Assembly (NCBI GenBank): GCA_902362715.1 | Contig: CABIXN010000001.1 | Span: forward strand, 1 to 64,000 | Source of the DNA: Lachnospiraceae bacterium | GTDB lineage: Bacteria > Bacillota > Clostridia > Lachnospirales > Lachnospiraceae | Direction: 5' to 3' | Length of the DNA: 64,000 nucleotides | Made by a program: the position numbers and the translations under genes | Notes under the pieces: generated by a model | What the model saw: the letters and a program-made list of their open reading frames with translations, nothing else | What the model was told of the DNA's origin: nothing | The model's database searches: none | Shown here: positions 25,102-34,406 of the stretch, piece by piece | How the letters are laid out: the number at the start of each line of letters is the position of its first letter | Numbering within the stretch: position 1 is the first letter of the stretch

Positions 25102-26388
25102 ATGAAAAAGAGAATAGCGCGAATAGCAGCAGTATTGTGCGCCGGCATGATGACCGTTTCTCTGGCAGCCTGCAGTGGTGAGCCGGCAGGAGGCAGACAG
25201 ACGGCAGGAGAGGGAAAAGGTGCTTCCACTAACGGGGATGAAATCGTTGTAGGGTGTGTGGTACCCTTAACGGGTTCTCTGGCGGCTTTTGGACATGGTG
25301 ATCAGGAGATGCGTGATTATGCCGTGGCTCAGATCAATGATAAGGGCGGCATAAAAATAGATGATAAAGACAAAAAAATTAAAATTGTTTATGCCGATTC
25401 AGAATCGGATGCTACAAAAGCATCTGAGGCGGCGTCAAAACTGATTGAAAGTGAAAATATTGATGTAATGATCACTTCACATACCAACGATACTACAATC
25501 CCGGTTGCGGCTGCCTGCGAGAGAGCCGGCGTGCCCTGTCTTTCTGTAGATACACCGGATGATGCCTGGGCAAATGAAGGTCCTTATACATATTGTTTCC
25601 ATGCTGGATTTAATACGGAAAATGAATTAAACTGCTTTAAAGATGCCTGGGATAAAGTAGAAAACAGCAATAAAAAAATTGGTCTTTTATATGCAAATGA
25701 TGTAGAGGGCCAGGAGTTATCCGGAGCAATGAAAGAATTTGCAAAAGAAAACGGATATACCCTTATAGATCCGGGTTCTTACACGGCAGGAGCAACAGAC
25801 TATACATCTATTATTAATAAACTGAAATCAGAGCAGTGTGACATTGTATGCGGTGTTATGGTAACTCCTGACTTTGCAACCTTCTATTCACAGATGAAAT
25901 CCAGCGGATATATGCCAAAGGTCTGCACAGTAGCAAAAGCAACTCTGTTTGCCGCAGATGTGAATGCAGTAGGTGCCAATGGTGTTGGAGACGGTGTGGT
26001 ATCTGAAGTATGGTGGACACCAAGTCATCCGTATACCTCTTCCATTTCAGGACAGACAAGTAAAGAAATCGGAGATGTGTGGATGGAACTGACCGGCGAC
26101 GATTATGCACCGGCTACTGCAGGTTATGACTATGCCAATATTGAGATTTTATACGATGTTCTTTCAAGAGCAGGTACTTCTGACGCGCAGGCAATTATAA
26201 AAGCTGCGGCAGAGACAGATCTTGATTCTGTTATCGGACCAATTAACTTTAATGAAGATCATGTATCTATCCAGCCTCTGGTTACGGGACAGTGGTGCTA
26301 TGAAGATGGTAAATGGGTACAGAATATTATTGCCAATACACAGGTTCCGGATGTGCCCATCACAGCGGATATTAAGTTTTTAAAATAA
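25102..26388 (+). CDS. Branched-chain amino acid-type ABC substrate-binding lipoprotein
   Basis: A 428-residue lipoprotein with signal peptide and lipobox SLAAC (Cys near 24), then a type I periplasmic-binding fold of the LivJ/HAAT kind (VGCVVPLTGSLAAFGHGDQEM, ASKLIESENIDVMI, YAGATDYTSII-like segment). It captures a small ligand outside the membrane for the LivGFHM proteins encoded downstream. HAAT proteins bind leucine-type amino acids, amides, urea or aromatic acids; the pocket cannot be read here. Proximity to the aromatic island leaves aromatic uptake open. ATG follows GGAGG. Confidence 0.87.
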   Translation: MKKRIARIAAVLCAGMMTVSLAACSGEPAGGRQTAGEGKGASTNGDEIVVGCVVPLTGSLAAFGHGDQEMRDYAVAQINDKGGIKIDDKDKKIKIVYADSESDATKASEAASKLIESENIDVMITSHTNDTTIPVAAACERAGVPCLSVDTPDDAWANEGPYTYCFHAGFNTENELNCFKDAWDKVENSNKKIGLLYANDVEGQELSGAMKEFAKENGYTLIDPGSYTAGATDYTSIINKLKSEQCDIVCGVMVTPDFATFYSQMKSSGYMPKVCTVAKATLFAADVNAVGANGVGDGVVSEVWWTPSHPYTSSISGQTSKEIGDVWMELTGDDYAPATAGYDYANIEILYDVLSRAGTSDAQAIIKAAAETDLDSVIGPINFNEDHVSIQPLVTGQWCYEDGKWVQNIIANTQVPDVPITADIKFLK

Positions 26389-26503
26389 TGTATGCAGTAC
26401 AGGATCAGCAGATCCCATGTAAAAGTAATATAGATTCTTCTGCCGGAAAAAGAAATGGCAGAAGAGAGAAATATCAGATTGTAGAATAGTGCAGATAATT
26501 TAT

Positions 26504-26546
26504 AACAGTAACCGTTATGGAGAAAAACTCTGTAACGGTTATTGTT
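26504..26546 (+). terminator. Intercistronic hairpin after the binding-protein gene
   Basis: AACAGTAACCGTTA pairs with TAACGGTTATTGTT. There are only three to four Ts at the end, so it is likely a partial terminator or mRNA stabiliser that favours the binding protein over the transport proteins. Confidence 0.5.
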
Positions 26547-26577
26547 TCCATAACAGGTTTGCAGGGAGGTAGAGATT

Positions 26578-27309
26578 TTGAGTGCAATATTGACGGTAAA
26601 AGACCTGGGAATTTCCTTCGGAAGCAACCATGTACTGAAGTCCGTAAACTTCCAGTTAAATGAAGGAGAAGTACTGGGAGTCATCGGACCAAACGGCGCC
26701 GGAAAAACGGTAATGCTGAATGTTTTGACAGGAATCTTAAAGCCCACAAAGGGGACCATAACCTTTGAAGGAAAAGAGATTTCCAAAGAAGGGATTACAG
26801 ACCGGTGTAAAGGCGGAATTGGAAGAACCTTTCAGGTTCCCCGGCCCTTTGAAAAGATGACGGTGTTTGAAAACATTATGGTAGGGGGTGTCTTCGGCGG
26901 CAGAATGTCTGAAAAACAGGCAAAGGAAGAAGCCTTGAGAGTAGCGGAGACCATCGGGCTTTCTGACAAGCTTTCGCTGTTTGCCGGAAAGCTTGGACTG
27001 CTGGACAGAAAACGGCTGGAGATCGGCAGAGCCCTTGCCACACAGCCAAAGATCTTACTGCTGGATGAAGTCGGGGGCGGCCTTACGGAATCGGAAGTAG
27101 AATCCATTATTCAGCTGGTAAAAACAGTAAAAGCCCAGGGAGTCAGCGTGATCTGGATTGAGCATATTATCCGTACCATGCTGGAAGGAACCGACCGGGT
27201 GCTTTTGCTGGCGGATGGTGTAGATGTAGTCTGCGGAAAACCAATGGAGGTTATGAATTCCAAAGAAGTAAGCCGTGTTTATATGGGAGGAGGGGATGAC
27301 GAAGCATGA
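26578..27309 (+). CDS. livG: ABC transporter ATPase, LivG type
   Basis: A 243-residue ATPase. Walker A is GPNGAGKT (near 38), the Q-loop lies in GRTFQVPRPF, and Walker B LLLDEVGGGL is followed by the switch His of IEHI. The signature region is atypical (LGLLDRKRLEIGRAL), as in many LivG proteins. The start is TTG 26578 with GGGAGG upstream. It pairs with LivF on the inner face of the membrane. Confidence 0.88.
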   Translation: MSAILTVKDLGISFGSNHVLKSVNFQLNEGEVLGVIGPNGAGKTVMLNVLTGILKPTKGTITFEGKEISKEGITDRCKGGIGRTFQVPRPFEKMTVFENIMVGGVFGGRMSEKQAKEEALRVAETIGLSDKLSLFAGKLGLLDRKRLEIGRALATQPKILLLDEVGGGLTESEVESIIQLVKTVKAQGVSVIWIEHIIRTMLEGTDRVLLLADGVDVVCGKPMEVMNSKEVSRVYMGGGDDEA

Positions 27310-28025
27310 GTCTGTTAGAAGTAAAAAATATAGATGTGCGCTATGGAGATTTTCTTGCACTGCATGATATATCTTTAAATGTAGAAGAGGGATCTATCGT
27401 TTCCCTGATAGGCGCTAATGGTGCTGGAAAATCCACGATTATGAACACAATCTGCGGACTGAATAAGCCTGTAAAAGGGGAAATACTGTTTGACGGAAAA
27501 AATATTTCCGGTTTAAAGCCCAGCAGAATATCAAAATATGGTCTCAGCATGGCCCCGGAGGGAAGTCACTGTTTTGAGCGTATGACGGTAAAGGATAATC
27601 TGCTGATGGGAGCTTATCTGGCAAAGGGCAGTGAGCGGATGGAGCGTCTGAAAAGTGTATACAAGCTGTTTCCGGTTCTGGAGGAAAAGCAGAATCAGAT
27701 GTCAACGTATCTTTCCGGAGGACAGCGGCAGATGCTGGCAATCGGCAGAGGTATCATGACACAGCCGCGGATTTTACTCTGTGATGAAATTTCACTGGGA
27801 CTTGCGCCGGTTGTTATTAACGACATTTATGAAAAATTAAAAGAAATATCGGCTCAGGGTATTACTCTTCTGATTGTGGAGCAGGACGTAAACCGCAGTC
27901 TGAAAAATTCTGACTATGCATACGTTATACTGGAAGGAAGAGTTGTTATGGAAGGGAAATCCAAAGAGCTGAATGTTGAAGATGTAAATGATGCATACTT
28001 CGGCATGAATAAATATGCTCATTAA
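27306..28025 (+). CDS. livF: ABC transporter ATPase, LivF type
   Basis: A 239-residue ATPase, partner of LivG. Walker A GANGAGKST, signature LSGGQRQMLAIGR, Walker B ILLCDEISLGLAP and switch region IVEQDV are all intact. The ATG overlaps the LivG stop by four bases, a sign of coupled translation. Confidence 0.9.
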   Translation: MSLLEVKNIDVRYGDFLALHDISLNVEEGSIVSLIGANGAGKSTIMNTICGLNKPVKGEILFDGKNISGLKPSRISKYGLSMAPEGSHCFERMTVKDNLLMGAYLAKGSERMERLKSVYKLFPVLEEKQNQMSTYLSGGQRQMLAIGRGIMTQPRILLCDEISLGLAPVVINDIYEKLKEISAQGITLLIVEQDVNRSLKNSDYAYVILEGRVVMEGKSKELNVEDVNDAYFGMNKYAH

Positions 28026-28050
28026 CAAGAAAGAAAAGGAGTGAATCAAT

Positions 28051-28917
28051 ATGGTACAGTGCATCGTTACAGGAATACTTCTTGGCGGTTTATACTCCAT
28101 GATTGGTATCGGAATGTCGCTGGTATTCGGTATTATGAAACTGACCAATCTGGCACACGGAGATCTGATGATCTTAGGTACCTACCTGACGCTGGTGATA
28201 GCCAGAATGGCCGGACTTCCTCTGATTGTGGCCACAATTTTATCTGTGGCAGTCATGTGTGTCCTAGGTTTTTTGATCCAGCAGTTTTTAGTTAATAAAG
28301 TAATGGATAAGGGCGAGGCTCCGGCTTTGCTGGTGACCTTTGGAGTGTCTATTTTTCTGTCCAACCTGATGCTGAAGATATTTGGCGCAGACAATCAGAC
28401 AATTGCAAATTCTCTTGCCTCAAAAAATATTATTACTACAGATAAGCTTTCTGTTTCTGCCAGCTATCTTACAAGCTTTATTATAGCTGTTGTAATTATT
28501 GTGGCCTTAAGCCTTGTTATGCAGAAAACCAATTTCGGCCGGTCAATCAGGGCCACCTCCGATGATGCCATGGCGGCGGAGCTGATGGGGGTCAATACAA
28601 AAATGGCATATGCGGCGGCTATGGTAATCTGTATGGGAATTACGGCAATTGCAGGAACTTTGGTAGGATCTACATTTGTTTTTTATCCTTCATCCGGAAC
28701 GCAGTATCTGATTATTGCTTTTGGTGTTGTAGTAATCGGAGGAATGGGCAGTCTGATCGGTACTTTGACCGGCGGTATTGTGCTGGGGCTTGCTCAGGTA
28801 ATCGGCGGTTTTGTATTTGGTTCCGGCGTTCAGATGCTGATTGCTTACATTGTACTGCTGGTGATTCTGGCAGTGAGACCAAACGGACTGTTTGCGGCAT
28901 CGGCAGTTAGAAAGTAA
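28051..28917 (+). CDS. livH: ABC transporter permease, LivH type
   Basis: A 288-residue permease with about eight membrane helices and the LivH-type start GGLYSMIGIGMSLVFGIMKLTNLAHGD, quoted in part, plus the EAA-like GRSIRATSDDAMAAELMGVN coupling region. It pairs with LivM. AAAGGAG lies before ATG 28051. Confidence 0.9.
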   Translation: MVQCIVTGILLGGLYSMIGIGMSLVFGIMKLTNLAHGDLMILGTYLTLVIARMAGLPLIVATILSVAVMCVLGFLIQQFLVNKVMDKGEAPALLVTFGVSIFLSNLMLKIFGADNQTIANSLASKNIITTDKLSVSASYLTSFIIAVVIIVALSLVMQKTNFGRSIRATSDDAMAAELMGVNTKMAYAAAMVICMGITAIAGTLVGSTFVFYPSSGTQYLIIAFGVVVIGGMGSLIGTLTGGIVLGLAQVIGGFVFGSGVQMLIAYIVLLVILAVRPNGLFAASAVRK

Positions 28918-28931
28918 GGGGTGAGCAAAAA

Positions 28932-29909
28932 ATGATGAAAAAAACTAGTAAAATAACACCTGTGATATTACTGGCAGTGATTGCTGTGTTAATTGTGTTT
29001 CCCTTTGTGGGGTCATCTTATGCAACATCTATTATTACGTTGATCCTGATTTACATGGCAATGGGACAGATGTGGAATCTGATGGGCGGTTATGCAGGGC
29101 TTTTATCTCTGGGAATGCAGGCTTTTATCGGAATCGGCGGATATTCCCTGACGATTCTTTCGGTAAATTACGGGGTAAATATTTATCTGGCAATTATTGT
29201 AGGAGCAGTGATCTGCGCGGTCTTCGGCCTGGCAGTATCACCGGCGATCTTTAAAATGAGCGGCGTCTATTTCGCTATTGGAACATGGATTATTGCGGAA
29301 GCTTTGATGATCTTTTTCTCCAACTGGAAATTTGTAGGGTATGCAAAGGACTGGGGAATTAAGACCGTATACGGAATGAGCAATATTCAGCTGTATTTTA
29401 CGGCCCTGGTTATCGGAATCATTGCGATATTAGTTGTATACCGGCTGCTGCGCACAAAAACCGGGCTGGCGCTGATGGCAATCAGAGACAATACAAGTGC
29501 GGCGGAGGTAATGGGAATTAATATTTACCGCACAAAGCTTACCTGCTATGTGATTACCTGTTTTATGACCGGGCTGATTGGCGGTGTCATGTATATGGTG
29601 CAGGGATATATTAAGCCGGATACCGGATTTAGTATCAACTGGACCATTGCCATGACATTTATGGTAATTATCGGTGGTCTTGGAACCATGGAGGGCCCCA
29701 TTGTGGGAGCGATTATCTATGTAATCATTGTTCAGGTTATGTATAACTTCCCGGGAATGTCCATGATCGTCCTTGGAATTATCGCTATTGCAGTTATATT
29801 GATTGCACCTTCTGGAATTATGGGAACCCTTTATGAAAAAACGGGATTTCAGCTGTTGTCTCCAAGGCGCAGTATTCCTAAAATAAAGAAAACAGAAGAA
29901 AAATCATAG
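28932..29909 (+). CDS. livM: ABC transporter permease, LivM type
   Basis: A 325-residue permease with about nine helices. The MWNLMGGYAGLLSLGMQAF motif and the coupling region MAIRDNTSAAEVMGINIYRTK are typical LivM. The C-terminal tail is basic and cytoplasmic. It closes the five-gene operon and is followed by a strong terminator. It lies 14 bases after livH with GGGGTGAG as ribosome site. Confidence 0.9.
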   Translation: MMKKTSKITPVILLAVIAVLIVFPFVGSSYATSIITLILIYMAMGQMWNLMGGYAGLLSLGMQAFIGIGGYSLTILSVNYGVNIYLAIIVGAVICAVFGLAVSPAIFKMSGVYFAIGTWIIAEALMIFFSNWKFVGYAKDWGIKTVYGMSNIQLYFTALVIGIIAILVVYRLLRTKTGLALMAIRDNTSAAEVMGINIYRTKLTCYVITCFMTGLIGGVMYMVQGYIKPDTGFSINWTIAMTFMVIIGGLGTMEGPIVGAIIYVIIVQVMYNFPGMSMIVLGIIAIAVILIAPSGIMGTLYEKTGFQLLSPRRSIPKIKKTEEKS

Positions 29910-29917
29910 TCTTATGG

Positions 29918-29968
29918 AAAATATCAGGAATAACCGGCATGTCAGGCTGTTATTCCTGATATTTTTAC
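29918..29968 (+). terminator. Intrinsic terminator after livM
   Basis: AAATATCAGGAATAAC pairs with GTTATTCCTGATATTT and leads into TTTT. Confidence 0.9.
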
Positions 29969-30075
29969 TTGCAATTTTTGATGGAATTTGTCTATAATAG
30001 AAAATAGTGTGGCCTGATATCAATTCTGCTGTTTCTGGTATTGGGAACTGACCTTATAATATAGAGGAGATCATC

Positions 30076-30600
30076 ATGAAGAAAGTAGAAGATTATGTTA
30101 GAAGTATTCCGGATTTCCCGGAGGAGGGTGTTATTTTCCGCGATATCACAACTGTAATTCAGGATGCGGAAGGATTTCAGCTGGCAGTAAATGAAATGAA
30201 AGCTTTATTAGATGGTGTTGATTTTGATATAATCGCAGGAGCTGAGTCCCGCGGTTTTATTTTTGGTTCTCCGCTGGCATATGCAATGGAAAAAGGATTT
30301 GTTTTAATCCGTAAAAAAGGAAAGCTTCCATGTGAAACCGTTTCTGTGGAATATGACCTGGAGTATGGCAGCGCTGAAATAGAGATTCACAAAGATTCTA
30401 TTCAGCCGGGACAAAAGGTTGTAATTGTGGATGATCTGATGGCAACCGGCGGAACCATCGAGGCAAGTATCAAATTAATTGAGAGCCTTGGGGGCGTTGT
30501 TGTAAAAGTGATTTTTCTGATGGAGCTGGCTGGACTTAAGGGACGCAAACGGCTGTCAGGCTATGATGTAGCGTCTGTTATTACATATGAAGGAAAGTAA
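30076..30600 (+). CDS. apt: Adenine phosphoribosyltransferase
   Basis: A 174-residue type I phosphoribosyltransferase that turns adenine and PRPP into AMP. The PRPP motif VVIVDDLMATGGT (near 117-129) and the N-terminal IPDFPEEGVIFRDIT are diagnostic. Length fits the family. GAGGAG lies before ATG 30076. It stands just upstream of a nucleoside-type ABC importer, so purine salvage is a shared theme. Confidence 0.95.
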   Translation: MKKVEDYVRSIPDFPEEGVIFRDITTVIQDAEGFQLAVNEMKALLDGVDFDIIAGAESRGFIFGSPLAYAMEKGFVLIRKKGKLPCETVSVEYDLEYGSAEIEIHKDSIQPGQKVVIVDDLMATGGTIEASIKLIESLGGVVVKVIFLMELAGLKGRKRLSGYDVASVITYEGK

Positions 30601-30777
30601 ATAAGGAAGACTTATCAATTTCATAAGAATTAATCATGTGTAAGAAGTGGGTTGACGGCTGGGAATGATTGAAGTCGACTATAAAATATGATAAATTTAA
30701 CAGAGTAAAGCAGGTCCCTGACAACAGAGCAGGGATGGTATGCGGCGGGGCCGCTTATAAGTTAAAAGGGAGATTTT

Positions 30778-32310
30778 ATGGGCGAATTAATACTGGAAAT
30801 GAAAAACATTACAAAAACATTCGGTTCTGTTGTCGCAAATAAGGATGTATCCCTGCAATTATACTCAGGAGAAATTCATGCTCTGTTAGGTGAAAACGGG
30901 GCCGGAAAAAGTACTCTGATGAATGTTTTGACAGGAATTTATAGACCGGATGGCGGAGCGGTTTATTATAAAGGAAAAAAAGTTTCAATCCGCAGTCCGA
31001 AACAGGCGGTAAATATGGGAATTGGTATGGTGCATCAGCATTTCAGACTGATTCCCACACTTTCTGTTGCAGAGAATGTATATCTGTATTCGGAAGACCG
31101 GAAATTTATGCTGAACCAAAAAAAGATGGAGAACGTGATATTAGAATGTTCAGAAAAGTTCAATCTGTCTGTGGACGGGGCAGCGAAAGTCTGGCAGCTG
31201 TCTGTAGGAGAACAGCAGAGGGTGGAAATTATTAAGCTGCTGTACCGGGGGGCTGAGATTTTAATTCTGGACGAGCCTTCTGCAGTACTGACGCCTCAGG
31301 AAGCAGAGGAAATGTTTAAGACTCTCAGAAAAATGGCTGATGCCGGAAAAGCGGTTATTGTAATTTCACATAAAATGAACGAAGTAATGAACCATGCCAA
31401 TCGGATTACCGTTTTAAAAGGCGGAATGGTAGAGGATACGATGCTTGCGGAGGATGCCACAGTAGAGCGTCTCACAAAGGCTGTGGTAGGAGACAGGGAA
31501 TTTGAGGAAATCCTTCCGAAAGAAGATGGCGGGGTATCTAAAGAATGTGTCCTGGAATTAAATGCCCTTGAGGCATTAAATGATAAGGGACTTGCCGCTT
31601 TGAAAAATATTACTATGCAGGTACATAAAGGTGAGATTTTTGGAATCGCCGGTGTTGCAGGAAATGGACAGCGGGAACTTTCTGAAGTGATTGCAGGACT
31701 GCGGCCAGCTGTATCCGGAAGTGTTGTTTTAAAAGGACGGGATGTTACAAAGGATTCCATTAAAGGAAGGATCCAGAATGGAATTTCTTTTATTCCGGAG
31801 GACCGTCTTCATATGGGACTGGTGCCCGGACTGAATTTCAAAGAGAATGTAATCTTAAAAGAATTTGATACAAAGAAATACTGCCGTCATGGGATGATTG
31901 ACTATAGTGTGGCGGAACATGCGGCGAACCGTTTTGTGGCGGAACATGAGATCAAAAACGGGGGGATTGACCTGCCGGTAAGTTTAATGTCCGGCGGCAA
32001 TCAGCAGAAACTTCTGATTGCCCGGGAAGTAGACACAAAGCCTTCCCTGATTGTAGCGGTTTATCCGGTCCGGGGACTGGATATCGGAGCGGCAGATGCC
32101 ATCCGCGAGATTCTTATGGAGGAGAGCAGAAATGGAACGGCCGTCATTTTGATTTCAGAAGAGCTGGAAGAAATATTTAAAATGTGTGATCGTGTAGGGG
32201 TTCTTTGCAACGGTGAATTAATGGGCGTCCGAAAGGTGCATGAGACAGATTTTAATGAAATTGGCAAAATGATGTCCGGAGAAAGAAGTGAGGTGGCGGC
32301 ACATGCGTAA
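30778..32310 (+). CDS. BMP-type nucleoside ABC importer, double ATPase
   Basis: A 510-residue fused ATPase of the YufO/RbsA kind. The first domain has Walker A GENGAGKST, signature LSVGEQQRVEI and Walker B LILDEPSAVL. The second has a degenerate Walker A (GVAGNGQRE) but a good SGGNQQKLLIARE signature, the normal pattern for this family. In Walker B of the second domain, DEPTRG-type residues are replaced by VAVYPVRGLDIG, so hydrolysis should occur in one site. It serves the two permeases and binding protein downstream. AAAGGGAG precedes ATG 30778. Confidence 0.9.
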   Translation: MGELILEMKNITKTFGSVVANKDVSLQLYSGEIHALLGENGAGKSTLMNVLTGIYRPDGGAVYYKGKKVSIRSPKQAVNMGIGMVHQHFRLIPTLSVAENVYLYSEDRKFMLNQKKMENVILECSEKFNLSVDGAAKVWQLSVGEQQRVEIIKLLYRGAEILILDEPSAVLTPQEAEEMFKTLRKMADAGKAVIVISHKMNEVMNHANRITVLKGGMVEDTMLAEDATVERLTKAVVGDREFEEILPKEDGGVSKECVLELNALEALNDKGLAALKNITMQVHKGEIFGIAGVAGNGQRELSEVIAGLRPAVSGSVVLKGRDVTKDSIKGRIQNGISFIPEDRLHMGLVPGLNFKENVILKEFDTKKYCRHGMIDYSVAEHAANRFVAEHEIKNGGIDLPVSLMSGGNQQKLLIAREVDTKPSLIVAVYPVRGLDIGAADAIREILMEESRNGTAVILISEELEEIFKMCDRVGVLCNGELMGVRKVHETDFNEIGKMMSGERSEVAAHA

Positions 32311-33412
32311 AATCCGGTTTCAGAAACGAACAGACATATCTATGACAAGAAAAATTTTGAATCCCATTGTTTTTGTGCTTCTGGCTCTGGTGTTCTGCGG
32401 GATTTTTCTTGCCATTGTAGGATTTAATCCCATTGAAGTGTACGGAAAAATGCTGGAAAAGATTTTTTCTGTGAAAGGATTTCAGAAAAGTATTGTCGCC
32501 GGGCTTCCGCTGATGTTTACCGGGCTGGCAGTAGCCTTTGGCTATCGAATGAATATGAATAATATCGGTGCGGACGGCCAGTATGCCATGGGTTCTATTT
32601 TGTGTGTCTGGTTTGCTCTTTACGGACCGGATATGCCTGCGGTTCCAAAACTTATCATTATGTTTATACTGGCCCTTGCCGGAGGAGCATTTATTTCTCT
32701 TCTTGCGGCCATTCCAAAAGCACTGTGGAATGTGAATGAAACCATTCTGACCATGATGTTAAACTATGTAGTGCTGCTGTTTTTAAACTATCTGATGTAC
32801 GGTCCCTGGAAAGAGGAGGGACAGATGGTTGCTCAGACTGCCAAAATTGACGAGCGCTATTTCCTCCCGGATATTGGGAACACAGGAATTAATTCCATTT
32901 TGATTATTGCGGTTATTCTGGCGGTAGGGATTTATTTCTTCCATAAAAAAACGGCCAGAGGGTATCAGATGGAAGTTATCCGAAGAAGTCCTTCGGCTGC
33001 CCGCTATGCCGGGATGAACGTGAAAGCCAATATTATTTTTGTTCTGGCGGTGAGCGGAGCCATTGCAGGTCTTGCAGGTTTTGCTCAGGTTGGGGGAATT
33101 ATCCACCGTGTGCAGGCAGACCTTCCAAATGGCGCCGGCTATACGGGAATTGTAATCGCATATCTTGCATACTTAAATCCTCTGGTAGTATTGATTGTAG
33201 GCTTCTTATTTGGAGCGCTGCAGATCAGTGCTGTGGCGGTACAGATTACCGGAGTGCCTTCGCAGATCGCCATGATGATTCAGGGAAGTATTATGCTTTT
33301 TGTAATTGCAGGGGAGTTCTTCAACCGCTATAAAATTGTCATTCAAAAGACAGAAAAAACGCTTCCAGAGAAGACGGAAAAGAAGCAGGAAGGCGGTGTA
33401 AGTCATGAGTAG
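32303..33412 (+). CDS. BMP-type nucleoside ABC importer, permease 1
   Basis: About 369 residues, ~9 membrane helices, YufP-like (FRMNMNNIGADGQYAMG-like motif here as GYRMNMNNIGADGQ). The chosen ATG 32303 overlaps the ATPase stop by eight bases and has GAGGTGG upstream; a GTG 15 bases earlier is the alternative. A possible later start at 32342 has no ribosome site. Confidence 0.85.
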   Translation: MRKIRFQKRTDISMTRKILNPIVFVLLALVFCGIFLAIVGFNPIEVYGKMLEKIFSVKGFQKSIVAGLPLMFTGLAVAFGYRMNMNNIGADGQYAMGSILCVWFALYGPDMPAVPKLIIMFILALAGGAFISLLAAIPKALWNVNETILTMMLNYVVLLFLNYLMYGPWKEEGQMVAQTAKIDERYFLPDIGNTGINSILIIAVILAVGIYFFHKKTARGYQMEVIRRSPSAARYAGMNVKANIIFVLAVSGAIAGLAGFAQVGGIIHRVQADLPNGAGYTGIVIAYLAYLNPLVVLIVGFLFGALQISAVAVQITGVPSQIAMMIQGSIMLFVIAGEFFNRYKIVIQKTEKTLPEKTEKKQEGGVSHE

Positions 33413-34337
33413 TGCATTAATTGTATCCATTATATCTACCGCGATTTTATATGCCGTATCTGTACTTTACGCGGCCATCGGTGAGATCTTTGCTGAAAAG
33501 GCCGGGGTGATGAACCTTGGGCTGGAAGGTGTGATGCTCATGGGAGCTGTATCCGGCTATCTGGTAGCAGTACATATGAAAAATCTGGCCCTTGCCCTGT
33601 TTGTGGTAATTGCTGTGGGAGCCGTCCTGGGACTGGTCTTTGCCTTTGTGACGGTGACGCTGCAGGCAGATCAGACAGTTGCGGGTATGGCGATGCTGAC
33701 CTTTGGTACGGGACTTAGCGGATTTATCGGAAAAGAGGTCTGTGGTGTCAATGCCAATCTGGCGTTTGAGTCCATTGCCATTCCGGGATTAAGTAAAATC
33801 CCTATTATCGGGCCAAGCGTATTTAATCAGAATCTTTTGGTTTATGCCATGTATATTATTATACCGGTTTCTATGATTTATATTTATAAAACAAGACCGG
33901 GTATGATTTTAAGAGCACTTGGAGAGAATCCGGCTACTCTGGACTCTGCAGGTTATAATGTTTTTGCACTTCGTTATGGTTATGTGATCTTTGGAAGTGC
34001 CATGACAGCAGTCAGTGGTGCCTGCGTATCTTTGGCATATACGAATTTCTGGAGTGATAATATGACCAGCGGAAAAGGCTGGATTGCAGTAGCATTGGTT
34101 GTATTTGCTTCCTGGAATCCGCTGCTTGCGGTGTTTGGAGCACTGCTGTTTGGGGCAATCAGTGTTATCGGTGTAGATATTCAGATGGTATTTTCCGCAC
34201 TGCCTTCGGAGTTTTATTCCGCACTGCCCTATGTGGCAACCATTGTTGCACTGATTTTTACAACCGGAAATTTCCGAAAGAAGAGGTCCACGGCTCCGGC
34301 CGCCCTGTGTATTCCATATAACAGGGAAGAACGTTAA
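33405..34337 (+). CDS. BMP-type nucleoside ABC importer, permease 2
   Basis: A 310-residue YufQ-like permease with about eight helices. The N-terminal motif YAAIGEIFAEKAGVMNLGLEG is typical of this class, quoted in part as GEIFAEKAGVMNLGLEG. It overlaps permease 1 by eight bases and forms the heterodimeric channel with it. Confidence 0.88.
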   Translation: MSSALIVSIISTAILYAVSVLYAAIGEIFAEKAGVMNLGLEGVMLMGAVSGYLVAVHMKNLALALFVVIAVGAVLGLVFAFVTVTLQADQTVAGMAMLTFGTGLSGFIGKEVCGVNANLAFESIAIPGLSKIPIIGPSVFNQNLLVYAMYIIIPVSMIYIYKTRPGMILRALGENPATLDSAGYNVFALRYGYVIFGSAMTAVSGACVSLAYTNFWSDNMTSGKGWIAVALVVFASWNPLLAVFGALLFGAISVIGVDIQMVFSALPSEFYSALPYVATIVALIFTTGNFRKKRSTAPAALCIPYNREER

Positions 34338-34406
34338 TGTGTTTGTTATGCCTTCCAAGCAGACAAAAACGGGCATTACAATAGATAAATCTTAGGAGGA
34401 TGAAAC

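Noticed and set aside
30601..30777. Purine riboswitch before the nucleoside importer
   Set aside because: Two small hairpins exist but the conserved purine-riboswitch loops are not seen.
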